This document shows positions 14,538 to 22,613 of a stretch of DNA of 64,000 bases, in pieces. The stretch spans positions 63,920 through 127,919 of the forward strand of contig VXTM01000038.1 of the NCBI GenBank assembly GCA_009837445.1. Direction: 5' to 3'. The position numbers and the translations under genes were made by a program. The notes beneath the pieces are model-generated. The model was not told where the DNA came from. It did not search any database and saw nothing but the letters and a program-made list of their open reading frames with translations. Position 1 is the first letter of the stretch. The number at the start of each line of letters is the position of its first letter. The stretch is from Acidimicrobiaceae bacterium (GTDB taxonomy: Bacteria > Actinomycetota > Acidimicrobiia > Acidimicrobiales > Aldehydirespiratoraceae).

Positions 14538-15469
14538 GCGCCGTCCCCGGTCCCGGTCAGCGTGTGGAGGGCGTTGCGCACCTCTTCGAGGGTCGCGCCC
14601 CACGGCACCATGACGGTGTCGCCGTGCCGCTCCATTCCCTCGTCCAGCATGCAGCAGCGGCTCAGGACAAGCCCCGAGCCGGCTGCGTCGCTGGCGGCGT
14701 CCATGAGACGGCGGGGGCACCAATCGATGGTGCGGGGAGCGTCGGTCCCGTAGAACCAGCGATGGATCTGCTGGGAGCGCTCGCAGCCGAGCAGGGTCGA
14801 GCCGGCGAACGACGGGCGCTCATCGAGATGCGACACCGACACCCCCTCGAGTTCGATTCCCCCGCCGCGGCAGGGAACGATCAACCCCTCCGACGGTTGC
14901 GAACCGGCCTCGGCCACCAGCGAGCGGCTGTCGACGATCCACTCGCTCACCGATATGGGAGGCAGGTCCTCGGCCGAGTCCAGGACCCTGGCGACCTGGT
15001 CCGACAGCTTGGAGGGCTCCGGCGGCACGACGTCCATCACCGTCACCCGGATGGGAGCGGCGTTGAGCAGGAAGCTCACATGGCGGTACCGGCCCTCCAC
15101 CACCACGCACCGGTGATCGGGGCGCTGGGCTGCGGCCCGGGCCAGGTGGGACCCGACGCCCAGGTCGAGGCTGTCGTCGCGCACGTAGGCGCACTCGGCG
15201 GCCGTTGCCAGCACACGGGCGGCGACCGCCACGGAGAACAGGTCGTCGCTGCCGTCGCGGGCCAGTTCCACCAGCGCGCAGCGTCCGGGGTCGCCGTCCC
15301 GGCGGGCGATCACGAATCTGGTCCGGTGGTACGCCTCGCGTCCGGTGAAGCGGGCCACCAGATCGTCGGGCGCCAGGCTCGGAACCGACGCCACCGACAC
15401 CTGCCGGTAACGGGCCGGCATCACGTTGGGCGCAGCCGGATCTAGCTCGAACACGGCCTCATGGGCCAC
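14522..15469 (-). CDS. Unrecognised protein in the ComA-lyase operon
   Basis: A 315-aa soluble protein starting at GTG 15469, which overlaps the comA stop by 11 bases; ATG 15421 is an alternative. I do not recognise the family. Visible features are an N-terminal basic segment (ARFTGREAYHRTRFVIARRDG), a VEGRYRHVSFLLNAAPIRVTVMDVVPP strand-rich core with PPEPSKLSDQV, and a cysteine-bearing C-terminal half (IVPCRGGG, LLGCERSQQ, IDWCPRRL, SRCCMLDEG). Six cysteines in about 140 residues could bind a metal or be redox active. Tight overlap on both sides ties it to the ComA and lyase genes, so it likely acts in the same pathway. Confidence 0.7.
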   Translation of the reverse strand: MAHEAVFELDPAAPNVMPARYRQVSVASVPSLAPDDLVARFTGREAYHRTRFVIARRDGDPGRCALVELARDGSDDLFSVAVAARVLATAAECAYVRDDSLDLGVGSHLARAAAQRPDHRCVVVEGRYRHVSFLLNAAPIRVTVMDVVPPEPSKLSDQVARVLDSAEDLPPISVSEWIVDSRSLVAEAGSQPSEGLIVPCRGGGIELEGVSVSHLDERPSFAGSTLLGCERSQQIHRWFYGTDAPRTIDWCPRRLMDAASDAAGSGLVLSRCCMLDEGMERHGDTVMVPWGATLEEVRNALHTLTGTGDGAWTPI

Positions 15470-16262
15470 GAAGCGACCCCGCGGTATGGGTGGGAAGGCT
15501 GGTTCGGAGGGTGTCGGAGCGCAGCCCCTGCCTGAGCGCCTCCACGCCGAGCACCTCTTCGGGGGCGATGTTGGCGAGGTTGACGTTCGCGCCCAGATGG
15601 TTGACGAGCCAGGCCTGCTGCTGGCGCAGCGGCGCCTCATAGACGACCGGCGCGTCCTCGCCGAGGCGTCCGAGGGCCTCCACGAGGTCGGCTCGAACCG
15701 ATCCGTCGGCGGCATAGAGGCCCACCGTTCCGCTCTCGCGGCCCTCGGCAACCAGCCACGCCGCGCCGCAGTCCAGGTCGCTGCGGGCCTCCTCGAGCCA
15801 TTCCGAGGCCAGGGCGGGCTCATGCGGATCCTTGCTGCCCACCTCAGCGAACACTTCGAAGTCGCGGTCGCGGGCCGCGCCGATGAGGCCGCGCTTGGAC
15901 GAGGCCGGCAGGCCGGTGGCGCCCCGAGACACCTCCACGCAGTCGAAGCCAACCCGTTCGGCCCACGTGAGGAACTCCGAGCTCCGGCCCTGCCACCAAG
16001 CCGCCTCCATCAGAGTGCCTCCCGGACAAGCCCTCACCTCGTGACCCCGCAGCAACTCGACCTTGGCGCCAACGGTGCCGTCGACGTAGGCGGTGCCGAA
16101 GCCGAACTTCCAGACGTCGACCAGGGGCCCGTGGGCCTCGAGCAGCTCTTTCATGACGGCCAGGGGCGTGCCCTTGTCGATGACATGGGTGATCCCGCGG
16201 CGGCGCGGCTTCGAGGTTCGAGCGGCAGTCTCGAGGAACCGCGGAGACTCGGAGATGGGCAT
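15459..16262 (-). CDS. comA: ComA-like phosphosulfolactate synthase
   Basis: A 267-aa TIM-barrel protein of the ComA family, which adds sulfite to PEP to give (R)-phosphosulfolactate. Supporting motifs are GITHVIDKGTPLAVMKELLE at the N-terminus, VDVWKFGFGTAYVD, and CPGGTLMEAAWWQG; a C-terminal LVNHLGANVNLANI matches the closing strand. The start ATG has AGGAG about 10 bases before it. The gene begins 22 bases after an AllH-like gene and overlaps the next unknown gene, so AllH, ComA, the unknown protein and two lyases form one operon. ComA paralogues can make products other than coenzyme M (for example spore sulfolactate), so the end product is open. Confidence 0.88.
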   Translation of the reverse strand: MPISESPRFLETAARTSKPRRRGITHVIDKGTPLAVMKELLEAHGPLVDVWKFGFGTAYVDGTVGAKVELLRGHEVRACPGGTLMEAAWWQGRSSEFLTWAERVGFDCVEVSRGATGLPASSKRGLIGAARDRDFEVFAEVGSKDPHEPALASEWLEEARSDLDCGAAWLVAEGRESGTVGLYAADGSVRADLVEALGRLGEDAPVVYEAPLRQQQAWLVNHLGANVNLANIAPEEVLGVEALRQGLRSDTLRTSLPTHTAGSLRGP

Positions 16263-16284
16263 CGGGATGATCTCCTGACCGGCG

Positions 16285-17121
16285 TCACACCACGATGGGC
16301 CGAGACACCATTGTACGGGTCACTTCAGTACGGGCCAGTTCGGTGGCAGCCAGAGCCATGCCGGCCATGAGCGCCCGGCCCGACGTCGCTCCCACTTCGG
16401 CCAGCGACCGGGCGGCCTCAACCATTGCGGTCGGATCGCCGGCGGCGGCCGCGTCGAGCAGGGCGTGCGCGGGCTCGATGCTCTGGCCCGCCGCGGCCCA
16501 CCTCAGGAAGGCGCGGCTTAGCGTGGTCGTGCGGGCCGAGCCGGCCAAGCGCCCCAGGGTTCTACGACATGTTGGATCCATAGCGAGCACCAGCAGGATT
16601 CCGGCGAGCACGTCGTCGCCACTGGGCGTGAGCCCGGGGCCGCGCCCCGCCAGCCGACCGAACACCGCGGCCAGATCCCCGCGCCGAAGGTCATCCGTCA
16701 CCGCTTCCCACACGGGCGCCAGCTCAATGTCCACACCAGCCGCGAGACCATGCCAAGCCTCCGGGTCGGCCTTGAGGCGCTCAGGCAGGCTCGGTACCCA
16801 GCGTCGGCATCCGTCGAGCGGGACGCAGACCGGGCCAACCACAAGGGTGCCGTCGGTGACACGCGCCCTCTCGTGAACCGCAGGCAGCTCAGCCATCCTG
16901 CCGGCGACGAGGTGCAGGGGCCCCGGCCAGTGCCGGGGACCCATCACCGCGAAGAACTCCTCCGAAGGGCCTGAGACATAGAAGCCGTCGTCGAAGGTGC
17001 CCTGCACCCGGCCGACGAATCCGGGACGGGCCGCTTCGAGAACCCCGGCACCGCACCAGCGCGCCGGGACCGGCTCCGCCGCTGCTGTACCGTGCGGCCG
17101 TGACCCCGCCCGAGTCGTCAT
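16285..17121 (-). CDS. allH: DUF2877 protein, AllH-like oxamate carbamoyltransferase subunit
   Basis: A 278-aa DUF2877/YlbF-type protein. GRGPGLTPSGDDVLAGILLVL near residue 165 is the family hallmark, and WCGAGVLEAARPG near the N-terminus matches the usual opening. In E. coli AllH is the third subunit of oxamate carbamoyltransferase. I chose ATG at 17121, which overlaps the start of the divergent AIR-synthase gene by 22 bases; no other in-frame start keeps the conserved WCG segment. It is the first gene of the operon with the ComA-like and lyase genes. This physical link is the main reason to place carbamoyl transfer and the ComA branch in one pathway. Confidence 0.83.
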   Translation of the reverse strand: MTTRAGSRPHGTAAAEPVPARWCGAGVLEAARPGFVGRVQGTFDDGFYVSGPSEEFFAVMGPRHWPGPLHLVAGRMAELPAVHERARVTDGTLVVGPVCVPLDGCRRWVPSLPERLKADPEAWHGLAAGVDIELAPVWEAVTDDLRRGDLAAVFGRLAGRGPGLTPSGDDVLAGILLVLAMDPTCRRTLGRLAGSARTTTLSRAFLRWAAAGQSIEPAHALLDAAAAGDPTAMVEAARSLAEVGATSGRALMAGMALAATELARTEVTRTMVSRPIVV

Positions 17122-18059
17122 CGCTGGACCGGCTGGTGGACGCGGTCCGCACCCATGGAGGCTTGCGGGCCAAGCGGGCGATCGGAGCCGTCGGGCGCGT
17201 CCTCGGTGCCGCCGATCCGCTGAGCGGTCCCGGTGACGACGGCGCCGCGGTGGAGATGTCCTCCGCCGGCTCGGTGATCGTGTGCGGCGAGGCGCTCCTT
17301 CCCGGCTTCGTGGCATCGGATCCCCGGGGCGCGGGGATCGCGGCGGTGCTCGCCAACGTCAACGATCTCGCGGCCATGGGAGCGGTCCCCAGAGGGATCG
17401 TGAACACTGTCGTGGCGACGGCACCGGTGGCGGCTGAGGCCCTGCGGGGAATGGCCGAGGCCGCGGCCCTCTACGACGTGCCCATCGTGGGCGGTCACCT
17501 GACCGAGCACCAGGGCGAACCGGCGCTGTCGGCGTTCGCGGTCGGGGACGCCGACCGGGTCCTGTCGGCCAACCGAGCCCGTGCCGGCCAGCATCTCGTA
17601 TTCGCCTGCTGTCTGGACGGCAGGATGCGGACCGACTTCGACTTCTTCACCACCCTCGAATCGCAGGGACCCCGCCTCGCTGCTGATGCGCGCCTGCTGG
17701 CCCGGGCGGCCAGCGAGGGTCTCGCTTCGGCGGCCAAGGATGTCAGCATGGCCGGAGCGATCGGTTCGCTGGCGATGCTGCTCGAGCCTCAACGCCTCGG
17801 TGCCGAGATCGACCTCGACGCGCTGCCGGCGCCTGAGGGGGTGGCCCTGGACCGCTGGCTGGTCTGCTTCCCGACCTACGCCTTCTGGCTGACCACGGAC
17901 AGACCCGAAGCCTGTGTGGACCTGTTCCGATCGGCGGGACTGGCCGCCAGCGTCGCCGGGACCGTCACGGACGGCGGCGTCCTGGCGCTCCGGCAGGGCA
18001 CCGAGAGCCGGGATGTGATCGATCTCAGGCGAGAACCAGTCACCGGTCTCTGGGATTGA
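17100..18059 (+). CDS. AIR-synthase-like protein, Sll0787/MSMEG_0567 C-terminal family
   Basis: A 319-aa PurM-like ATP-binding protein. SGPGDDGAAVE near residue 39 is the ATP/Mg motif of the AIRS fold, with ANVNDLAAMGAVPRGIV and VPIVGGHLTEHQG following, and AAKDVSMAGAIGSLAMLLE as the second-domain helix. It matches the Nit1-cluster AIR-related family, which in mycobacteria is fused behind a GNAT domain. Phosphorylation or ATP-driven cyclisation of a small substrate is expected from the fold, but the substrate is unknown. The start is GTG at 17100 and overlaps the divergent allH-like start; a GTG at 17136 is possible. Confidence 0.83.
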   Translation: MTPPESSSLDRLVDAVRTHGGLRAKRAIGAVGRVLGAADPLSGPGDDGAAVEMSSAGSVIVCGEALLPGFVASDPRGAGIAAVLANVNDLAAMGAVPRGIVNTVVATAPVAAEALRGMAEAAALYDVPIVGGHLTEHQGEPALSAFAVGDADRVLSANRARAGQHLVFACCLDGRMRTDFDFFTTLESQGPRLAADARLLARAASEGLASAAKDVSMAGAIGSLAMLLEPQRLGAEIDLDALPAPEGVALDRWLVCFPTYAFWLTTDRPEACVDLFRSAGLAASVAGTVTDGGVLALRQGTESRDVIDLRREPVTGLWD

Positions 18060-18090
18060 ACTAACCGGCTCGGTCGGTGGCGCCCCCATG

Positions 18091-18750
18091 TCAGGCTCCG
18101 GCCGCCTCGATCCGGCTCTTCATCGTCAGCCGGTGATCCTCGAAGAGCTCACGGTCGCCGGTCTCCACATCTCCGAAGGAGGCCGCGTCCAGCTCCGCCG
18201 TCCGGCCGTGCTCGTCGCCCAGTGCGGCCACCATCACCACATAGGTGGGCGCCATCGTCGAGGGATCGGGCTCGACGGTGCTGACCACCGCCAGGCCGGT
18301 GGCCAGGTGCAGCTCGATGCACTGGTAGGGATCGACGAGGCCCGCACCCAGGTCGCCCTGCTCGTGGACCACCGCCCACGCCTCGCCGGCCTCGCGGGCC
18401 GCGGCGATGCGGTCCCGGCGCTCCCGCTCGGCCCGCTCGGCCAGCAGCTCGCGGCGGCGAATCGCGAACCCAGCCCCGGCGATCTCCGCCTCGGGTAGCC
18501 GGTACCCGGCGATGTCGCCGGACGCCCGCAGCGCCCCGTCCACCAGATCGGACCGGCGCTCCCACCACTCCACCAGCCCGTCCAGGTCCTCGACCTCGGC
18601 CAGGGCGTCGGCCACCGCTCTCACCAGCCTCACCGCGGACTGGTACGCGTCCGGGTTGGTGGTGGCCACCGGATAGAGCCGGCGCTCGCTCTCGTCCCAA
18701 TGGGCGGCCAGCACCGCCGTGGGGTCTGTGGCCGGAGAGCGGTTGCTCAT
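18091..18750 (-). CDS. Hypothetical protein in the island
   Basis: A 219-aa soluble protein I do not recognise. The first half is largely helical (VRLVRAVADALAEVEDLDGLVEWWERR and RRRELLAERAERERRDRIAAA), while the last third is strand-rich (AWAVVHEQGDLG, AGLVDPYQCIELHLATGLAVVS, TYVVMVAALGD). The start ATG at 18750 has a GAGGAG site. It is convergent with the AIR-synthase gene and divergent from carbamate kinase, with the TATAGT box at 18831 upstream. Location between two pathway genes suggests an accessory role; nothing more can be said. Confidence 0.65.
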   Translation of the reverse strand: MSNRSPATDPTAVLAAHWDESERRLYPVATTNPDAYQSAVRLVRAVADALAEVEDLDGLVEWWERRSDLVDGALRASGDIAGYRLPEAEIAGAGFAIRRRELLAERAERERRDRIAAAREAGEAWAVVHEQGDLGAGLVDPYQCIELHLATGLAVVSTVEPDPSTMAPTYVVMVAALGDEHGRTAELDAASFGDVETGDRELFEDHRLTMKSRIEAAGA

Positions 18751-18825
18751 GGTGCCGACTCCTCGTCGTAGGCACACCCGTCGTTCAGCACGGGACATTG
18801 TGGCTTGGCAGGGCCTTGAACGCGT

Positions 18826-18840
18826 CATCTACTATAAGAA
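18826..18840 (-). promoter_or_regulatory. Promoter-like box C
   Basis: Minus strand TTTCTTATAGT followed by AGA. It shares the TC[GT]TATAGT core with boxes A and B but not their upstream half. It could serve as the -10 element for the hypothetical gene that starts at 18750. Confidence 0.4.
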
Positions 18841-18921
18841 AGTCGGTTCTGCTATCGGCAGGTCCGCCAACTGGGGCCGGCTCCGCCGGACCCGATCAGG
18901 CCTGACGAGAGGGAGTGCGCC

Positions 18922-19902
18922 TTGGCCGAGACCGCAGTCCTCGCTCTCGGTGGAAACGCGCTCATCCGTGAGGACCAGCGGGGCACCCTGGAGGAGCAGT
19001 ACGCCAACGCGCTGGCCATGGCCCTGTCGGTTCGCTCGCTGATCCGCAAGGGCTGGAACGTGGTGATCGTGCACGGCAACGGTCCCCAGGTCGGCAACCT
19101 GGCCATCCAGCACGAGGGCTCGATCGATCTCGTCCCCGCCCTGCCCCTGTTCACGCTGGGAGCCATGACCCAGGGGCAGTTGGGAAGCCTGATCTGCCTC
19201 GCCCTCAACGAGGTGTGCAAGCAAGAGATCGCCGGAGCGGTGTCGGTCATCACCCACGTCGAGGTTGACTCGGGCGATCCCAGACTGTCCGAGCCCACCA
19301 AGCCGATCGGCCCGTTCTTCGACCGGTCCGAAGCCGAGTCCCTGGCGGCCAACAGGGGCTGGACAATGGCCGAGGACGCCGGACGCGGCTACCGGCGGGT
19401 GGTGCCGTCACCGCGGCCGATGGCGCCCATCGAGGCCGACGCCATCTCGGCGCTCATCGATCTGGGCTACATCGTGGTGGCCGGCGGCGGGGGCGGGATC
19501 CCCGTAGCCCGGTCGGCCGACGGCGCCTACCGGGGAGTCGATGCGGTCATCGACAAGGACTTCGCGGCCGAGCGCATCGCGGACGCGGTGGCGGCCCAGG
19601 CTCTGGTTATGGTCACCGGTGTGGCCGCGGTTCAACTCCATTTTGGCACTCCCCGCCAGCAGGCGGTGACCGAGATGACGGCTACCGAGGCCCGGCTCCA
19701 TCTGGCCGACGGCCAGTTCCCTCCAGGAAGCATGGGACCCAAGGTCGAGGCGGCGATCGAGTTCGTGGAAGCTACGGGACGGATCTCAGCCATCACCACT
19801 CCCGAGTTGGTGTACGGGACCCTCGACGAGCCCGCCGGTGTGATAGCAGGCCCGCGGGGCACCCGGATAGTGCCCGATCCGGTTCCCGCGCTGATCTCCT
19901 GA
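18922..19902 (+). CDS. arcC: Carbamate kinase
   Basis: A 326-aa amino-acid-kinase-fold enzyme that converts carbamoyl phosphate and ADP into ATP, ammonia and CO2. LALGGNALIRE at the N-terminus, VIVHGNGPQVGNLAI near residue 48, and VVAGGGGGIPV near residue 195 are diagnostic. The start is TTG at 18922 after a GAGGGAG site. It is followed 12 bases later by the FdrA-like gene, the arrangement in which a carbamoyltransferase feeds the kinase. No arginine deiminase or ornithine carbamoyltransferase is in the window, so carbamoyl phosphate most likely comes from the AllFGH-like complex. Confidence 0.95.
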   Translation: MAETAVLALGGNALIREDQRGTLEEQYANALAMALSVRSLIRKGWNVVIVHGNGPQVGNLAIQHEGSIDLVPALPLFTLGAMTQGQLGSLICLALNEVCKQEIAGAVSVITHVEVDSGDPRLSEPTKPIGPFFDRSEAESLAANRGWTMAEDAGRGYRRVVPSPRPMAPIEADAISALIDLGYIVVAGGGGGIPVARSADGAYRGVDAVIDKDFAAERIADAVAAQALVMVTGVAAVQLHFGTPRQQAVTEMTATEARLHLADGQFPPGSMGPKVEAAIEFVEATGRISAITTPELVYGTLDEPAGVIAGPRGTRIVPDPVPALIS

Positions 19903-19914
19903 CGGATCCAGGCC

Positions 19915-21465
19915 ATGACCGCCACAGCCAAGGTCGTCGCAGACTGCTACGTCGACAGTGTGCGACTGCTCGAGGCAACCCGCGCCATGCGCGAGGCTCC
20001 CGGTGTCGACTGGGCCTGGGCGCTCATGGCCACGCCGGCCAACCTGGAGGTCCTCTTCGACGAGGGTGTGACCGAAGGGCTCGACAGCGCCGCGGCCAAC
20101 GACCTCGTCCTGGCGGTCAAGGGCACCGACGAGAACTTGCCGGCAGCCCTGTTGAGAGCCTGGGCGGTGCTGTTCGAGGATACCGGTTCAGCCGGTGCCG
20201 GCGCCCCGCCTGACGCACGCCCCGCCGGCCTGGACGACGCTCTGGTCTCGGCACCGGAGGCCAACGTCGCCATCGTCTCCGTGCCCGGCCCGTACGCAGC
20301 CCTCGAGGCCCACAAGGCCCTCACCCGCGGTCTCGACGTGCTGCTGTTCAGCGACAACGTGGACTTGGCCGACGAGATCGACCTGAAGCGCCGGGCCCGC
20401 TCTCTCGGTCGGCTGGTCATGGGACCGGGCGCGGGCACCGCGGTGCTGGCCGGTGTGGGGCTCGGCTTCTCTAACCGGGTGGCTCCTGGGCCGGTAGGGG
20501 TGGTGGCCGCGGCCGGCACCGGCGCTCAGGAAGTGATGACGTTGCTCGACCGTTGGGGATCGGGCGTGTCCCATGTCATCGGCGTGGGCGGCCGGGACCT
20601 CTCGGCCGCGGTCGGAGGGGCCATGGCCGAGGCGGCCATCGAGGCGCTCGACCGCCACGAGGGGACCGAGTTGACGCTCCTGGTGTCCAAGCCGCCCGCG
20701 GCCGAGGTCGCCGAGCGCCTGCTGGGCGCTTCCCGCAGCAAGCCGCTGGTGGCCGCATTGATCGGGTTGGACCGGCCGGTGGATGCCGCGCCCGGCGTCA
20801 CGGTGTGCGGCACGCTCGAGGAGGGAGCCGTGGCCGCGCTGGGCGCGCTCGGTTCGGCGGAACCCGACCCGGTCGGCTCCCTCGACGCCGAGGTCGCCAG
20901 GCTCACCACCGCCCTCAGCCCATCCCGCAGGCGCATGGTCGGGCTGTTCAGCGGGGGCACGCTGGCCTACGAGGCCATGGTCGTCGCCAGCCGCCACATC
21001 GGACCGGTGTACTCGAACACGCCGCTCGAGCCCTCCTGGGGGCTGCCCGGTCCCGGAGATGGTCACGTGTGCCTGGACCTCGGCGAGGAGGAGTACACGC
21101 AGGGCAGGCCCCACCCCATGATCGACCCCGAGGCCAGGGTCGAGCTGCTGCGCCAGCAGGCCTCGGATCCGAGCGTGGCCGTCGTGCTGCTCGATGTGGT
21201 CATCGGCGACGGGGCCCACCCCGACCCGGCCGCGGTGCTGGCTCCGGTCGTGGCCGAGTTGGTGGCGGAGGGCGCGGCCGTGGTGGCCTACGTCCTGGGC
21301 ACCGAGCGCGACCCGCAGGGCTTCGAGCGCCAGCGCGACGTGATGCGCCAGGCCGGCTGCGTCGTCGCCGACACCAGCGCCCGGGCGGCCCTGGCCGCGG
21401 CCGCTCTCATCAACCGCGACCCTGCGCTCCTCCACTACGACCTGTCGGCGCACCTGGCGACGTGA
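19915..21465 (+). CDS. fdrA: FdrA/AllF-like oxamate carbamoyltransferase subunit
   Basis: A 516-aa protein of the FdrA family, built from CoA-binding/succinyl-CoA-ligase-like domains. Support: CYVDSVRLLEATRAMREAPGV at the N-terminus, MGPGAGTAVLAGVGLGFSN, the glycine loop VVAAAGTGAQEVMTLLD, and LFSGGTLAYEAMV near residue 343, typical of FdrA. In E. coli it is AllF, needed with AllG and AllH for oxamate carbamoyltransferase. The gene sits between carbamate kinase (12 bases upstream) and a glycosyltransferase (4-bp overlap). All three subunits are therefore in the island, although scattered over 16 kb. Confidence 0.87.
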   Translation: MTATAKVVADCYVDSVRLLEATRAMREAPGVDWAWALMATPANLEVLFDEGVTEGLDSAAANDLVLAVKGTDENLPAALLRAWAVLFEDTGSAGAGAPPDARPAGLDDALVSAPEANVAIVSVPGPYAALEAHKALTRGLDVLLFSDNVDLADEIDLKRRARSLGRLVMGPGAGTAVLAGVGLGFSNRVAPGPVGVVAAAGTGAQEVMTLLDRWGSGVSHVIGVGGRDLSAAVGGAMAEAAIEALDRHEGTELTLLVSKPPAAEVAERLLGASRSKPLVAALIGLDRPVDAAPGVTVCGTLEEGAVAALGALGSAEPDPVGSLDAEVARLTTALSPSRRRMVGLFSGGTLAYEAMVVASRHIGPVYSNTPLEPSWGLPGPGDGHVCLDLGEEEYTQGRPHPMIDPEARVELLRQQASDPSVAVVLLDVVIGDGAHPDPAAVLAPVVAELVAEGAAVVAYVLGTERDPQGFERQRDVMRQAGCVVADTSARAALAAAALINRDPALLHYDLSAHLAT

Positions 21466-22613
21466 GGCGACCGGGCCGGATCGCGATCGTCACCTTCTCG
21501 GTCAAGCCTCGCGGCGGCGCCGTGCACAGCGTGGAACTGGCGGAGGCTCTGGCCGCCGAAGGCGTCGACGTGACCCTCATCGCCCTGGGCGATCCGGCGG
21601 AGGGCTTCTTCAGGGCCGCGACGGTGCCGGTGCACATCATCGAAGCCCCCCGGCGTGCCCCAACGCTGACCGAGCGGGTCTTCTCACACATCGACGCCCT
21701 CGAGTCGGGCCTCGCGGACCAGCGCGGCCGGTTCGACATCGTGCACACCCAGGACTGCATCTCGGCCCGGGCCGCGGCGCGGGTACGGGACCGCGGCGGA
21801 GGCTTCCGGCTCTTCCGGACGGTTCACCACATAGACGACTTCACCACGCCCGCGCTCATCGAGTGCCAGGACGCGGCCATCCTGGAGCCGGACCGGGTGC
21901 TGGTGGTTAGCGACCCCTGGAGGCGGCGCCTTCTCGACGAGTACGGCGTGGAGGCGGCGGTGGTCACCAACGGGGTGAGGGTCGAGCGGTTCGCGGGCGC
22001 AAGGCCGCCCGGCGAACGGGACCGGCTACGGGCCCGGATCGGCGCCGCCGACCGCCACGTGTTCCTGACGGTGGGAGGGATCGAGCCCCGCAAGGGCTCG
22101 CAGTACCTGGTCGAGGCGCTGGGCCTGCTCAAGGCCATGCCGGGACGGGCCCCGATGCTGGCGGTGGTGGGCGGGCACTCCTTCCAGGACTACCGGGCCT
22201 ACCGGGACGGGGTGCTCGACTCGCTGAGGTCCCACGGCCTGCGGCTCGACGACGACGTGGCGCTGGTCGGGACGGTTCCCGACGCCGAGCTGCCCGGCTG
22301 GTTCGGTGCTGCCGACAGCTTCGTGTTCCCGTCGGTCAGCGAGGGCTGGGGCCTGGCGGTGCTGGAGGCCCTGGCCGCCGGGCTGCCGGTGGTGACCTCC
22401 GACATCGAGGTCTTCAAGGAGTTCCTGACCCACGACGTCGATGTGGTGATGACCGAGACGGCCAACCCGGCCTCGGTGGCCGCCGGCATGGCCCGGGTGA
22501 GAGACGAACCCGACCTCGTGCAGCGGCTGCGGACCAACGGCGCGGCCACCGCCGGCCGCTACTCGTGGTCGAGCACGGCCCGGCGCCACCTGGAGCTCTA
22601 CACCGCGGATTGA
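21462..22613 (+). CDS. Glycosyltransferase, MSMEG_0565 family (GT4-like)
   Basis: A 383-aa GT-B protein. RIAIVTFSVKPRGGAVHSVELAEALA is the N-terminal nucleotide-sugar-independent half. RTVHHIDDFTTPALIECQ near residue 120 is distinctive for the MSMEG_0565 group of the Nit1 cluster. FVFPSVSEGWGLAVLEALA near residue 287 is the GT4 E-x7-E-type donor site. It starts GTG at 21462 inside the FdrA stop (GTGA), so it is translationally coupled to carbamate kinase and FdrA. A glycosylated or sugar-linked intermediate or product is implied for the cluster; the acceptor is unknown. Confidence 0.88.
   Translation: MRRPGRIAIVTFSVKPRGGAVHSVELAEALAAEGVDVTLIALGDPAEGFFRAATVPVHIIEAPRRAPTLTERVFSHIDALESGLADQRGRFDIVHTQDCISARAAARVRDRGGGFRLFRTVHHIDDFTTPALIECQDAAILEPDRVLVVSDPWRRRLLDEYGVEAAVVTNGVRVERFAGARPPGERDRLRARIGAADRHVFLTVGGIEPRKGSQYLVEALGLLKAMPGRAPMLAVVGGHSFQDYRAYRDGVLDSLRSHGLRLDDDVALVGTVPDAELPGWFGAADSFVFPSVSEGWGLAVLEALAAGLPVVTSDIEVFKEFLTHDVDVVMTETANPASVAAGMARVRDEPDLVQRLRTNGAATAGRYSWSSTARRHLELYTAD

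Noticed and set aside
5852-21465. Allantoin degradation gene cluster
   Set aside because: AllFGH and carbamate kinase homologues occur, but no allantoinase, allantoate amidohydrolase or ureidoglycolate enzymes are near; the LDH2 gene at 52.9 kb is in another context.
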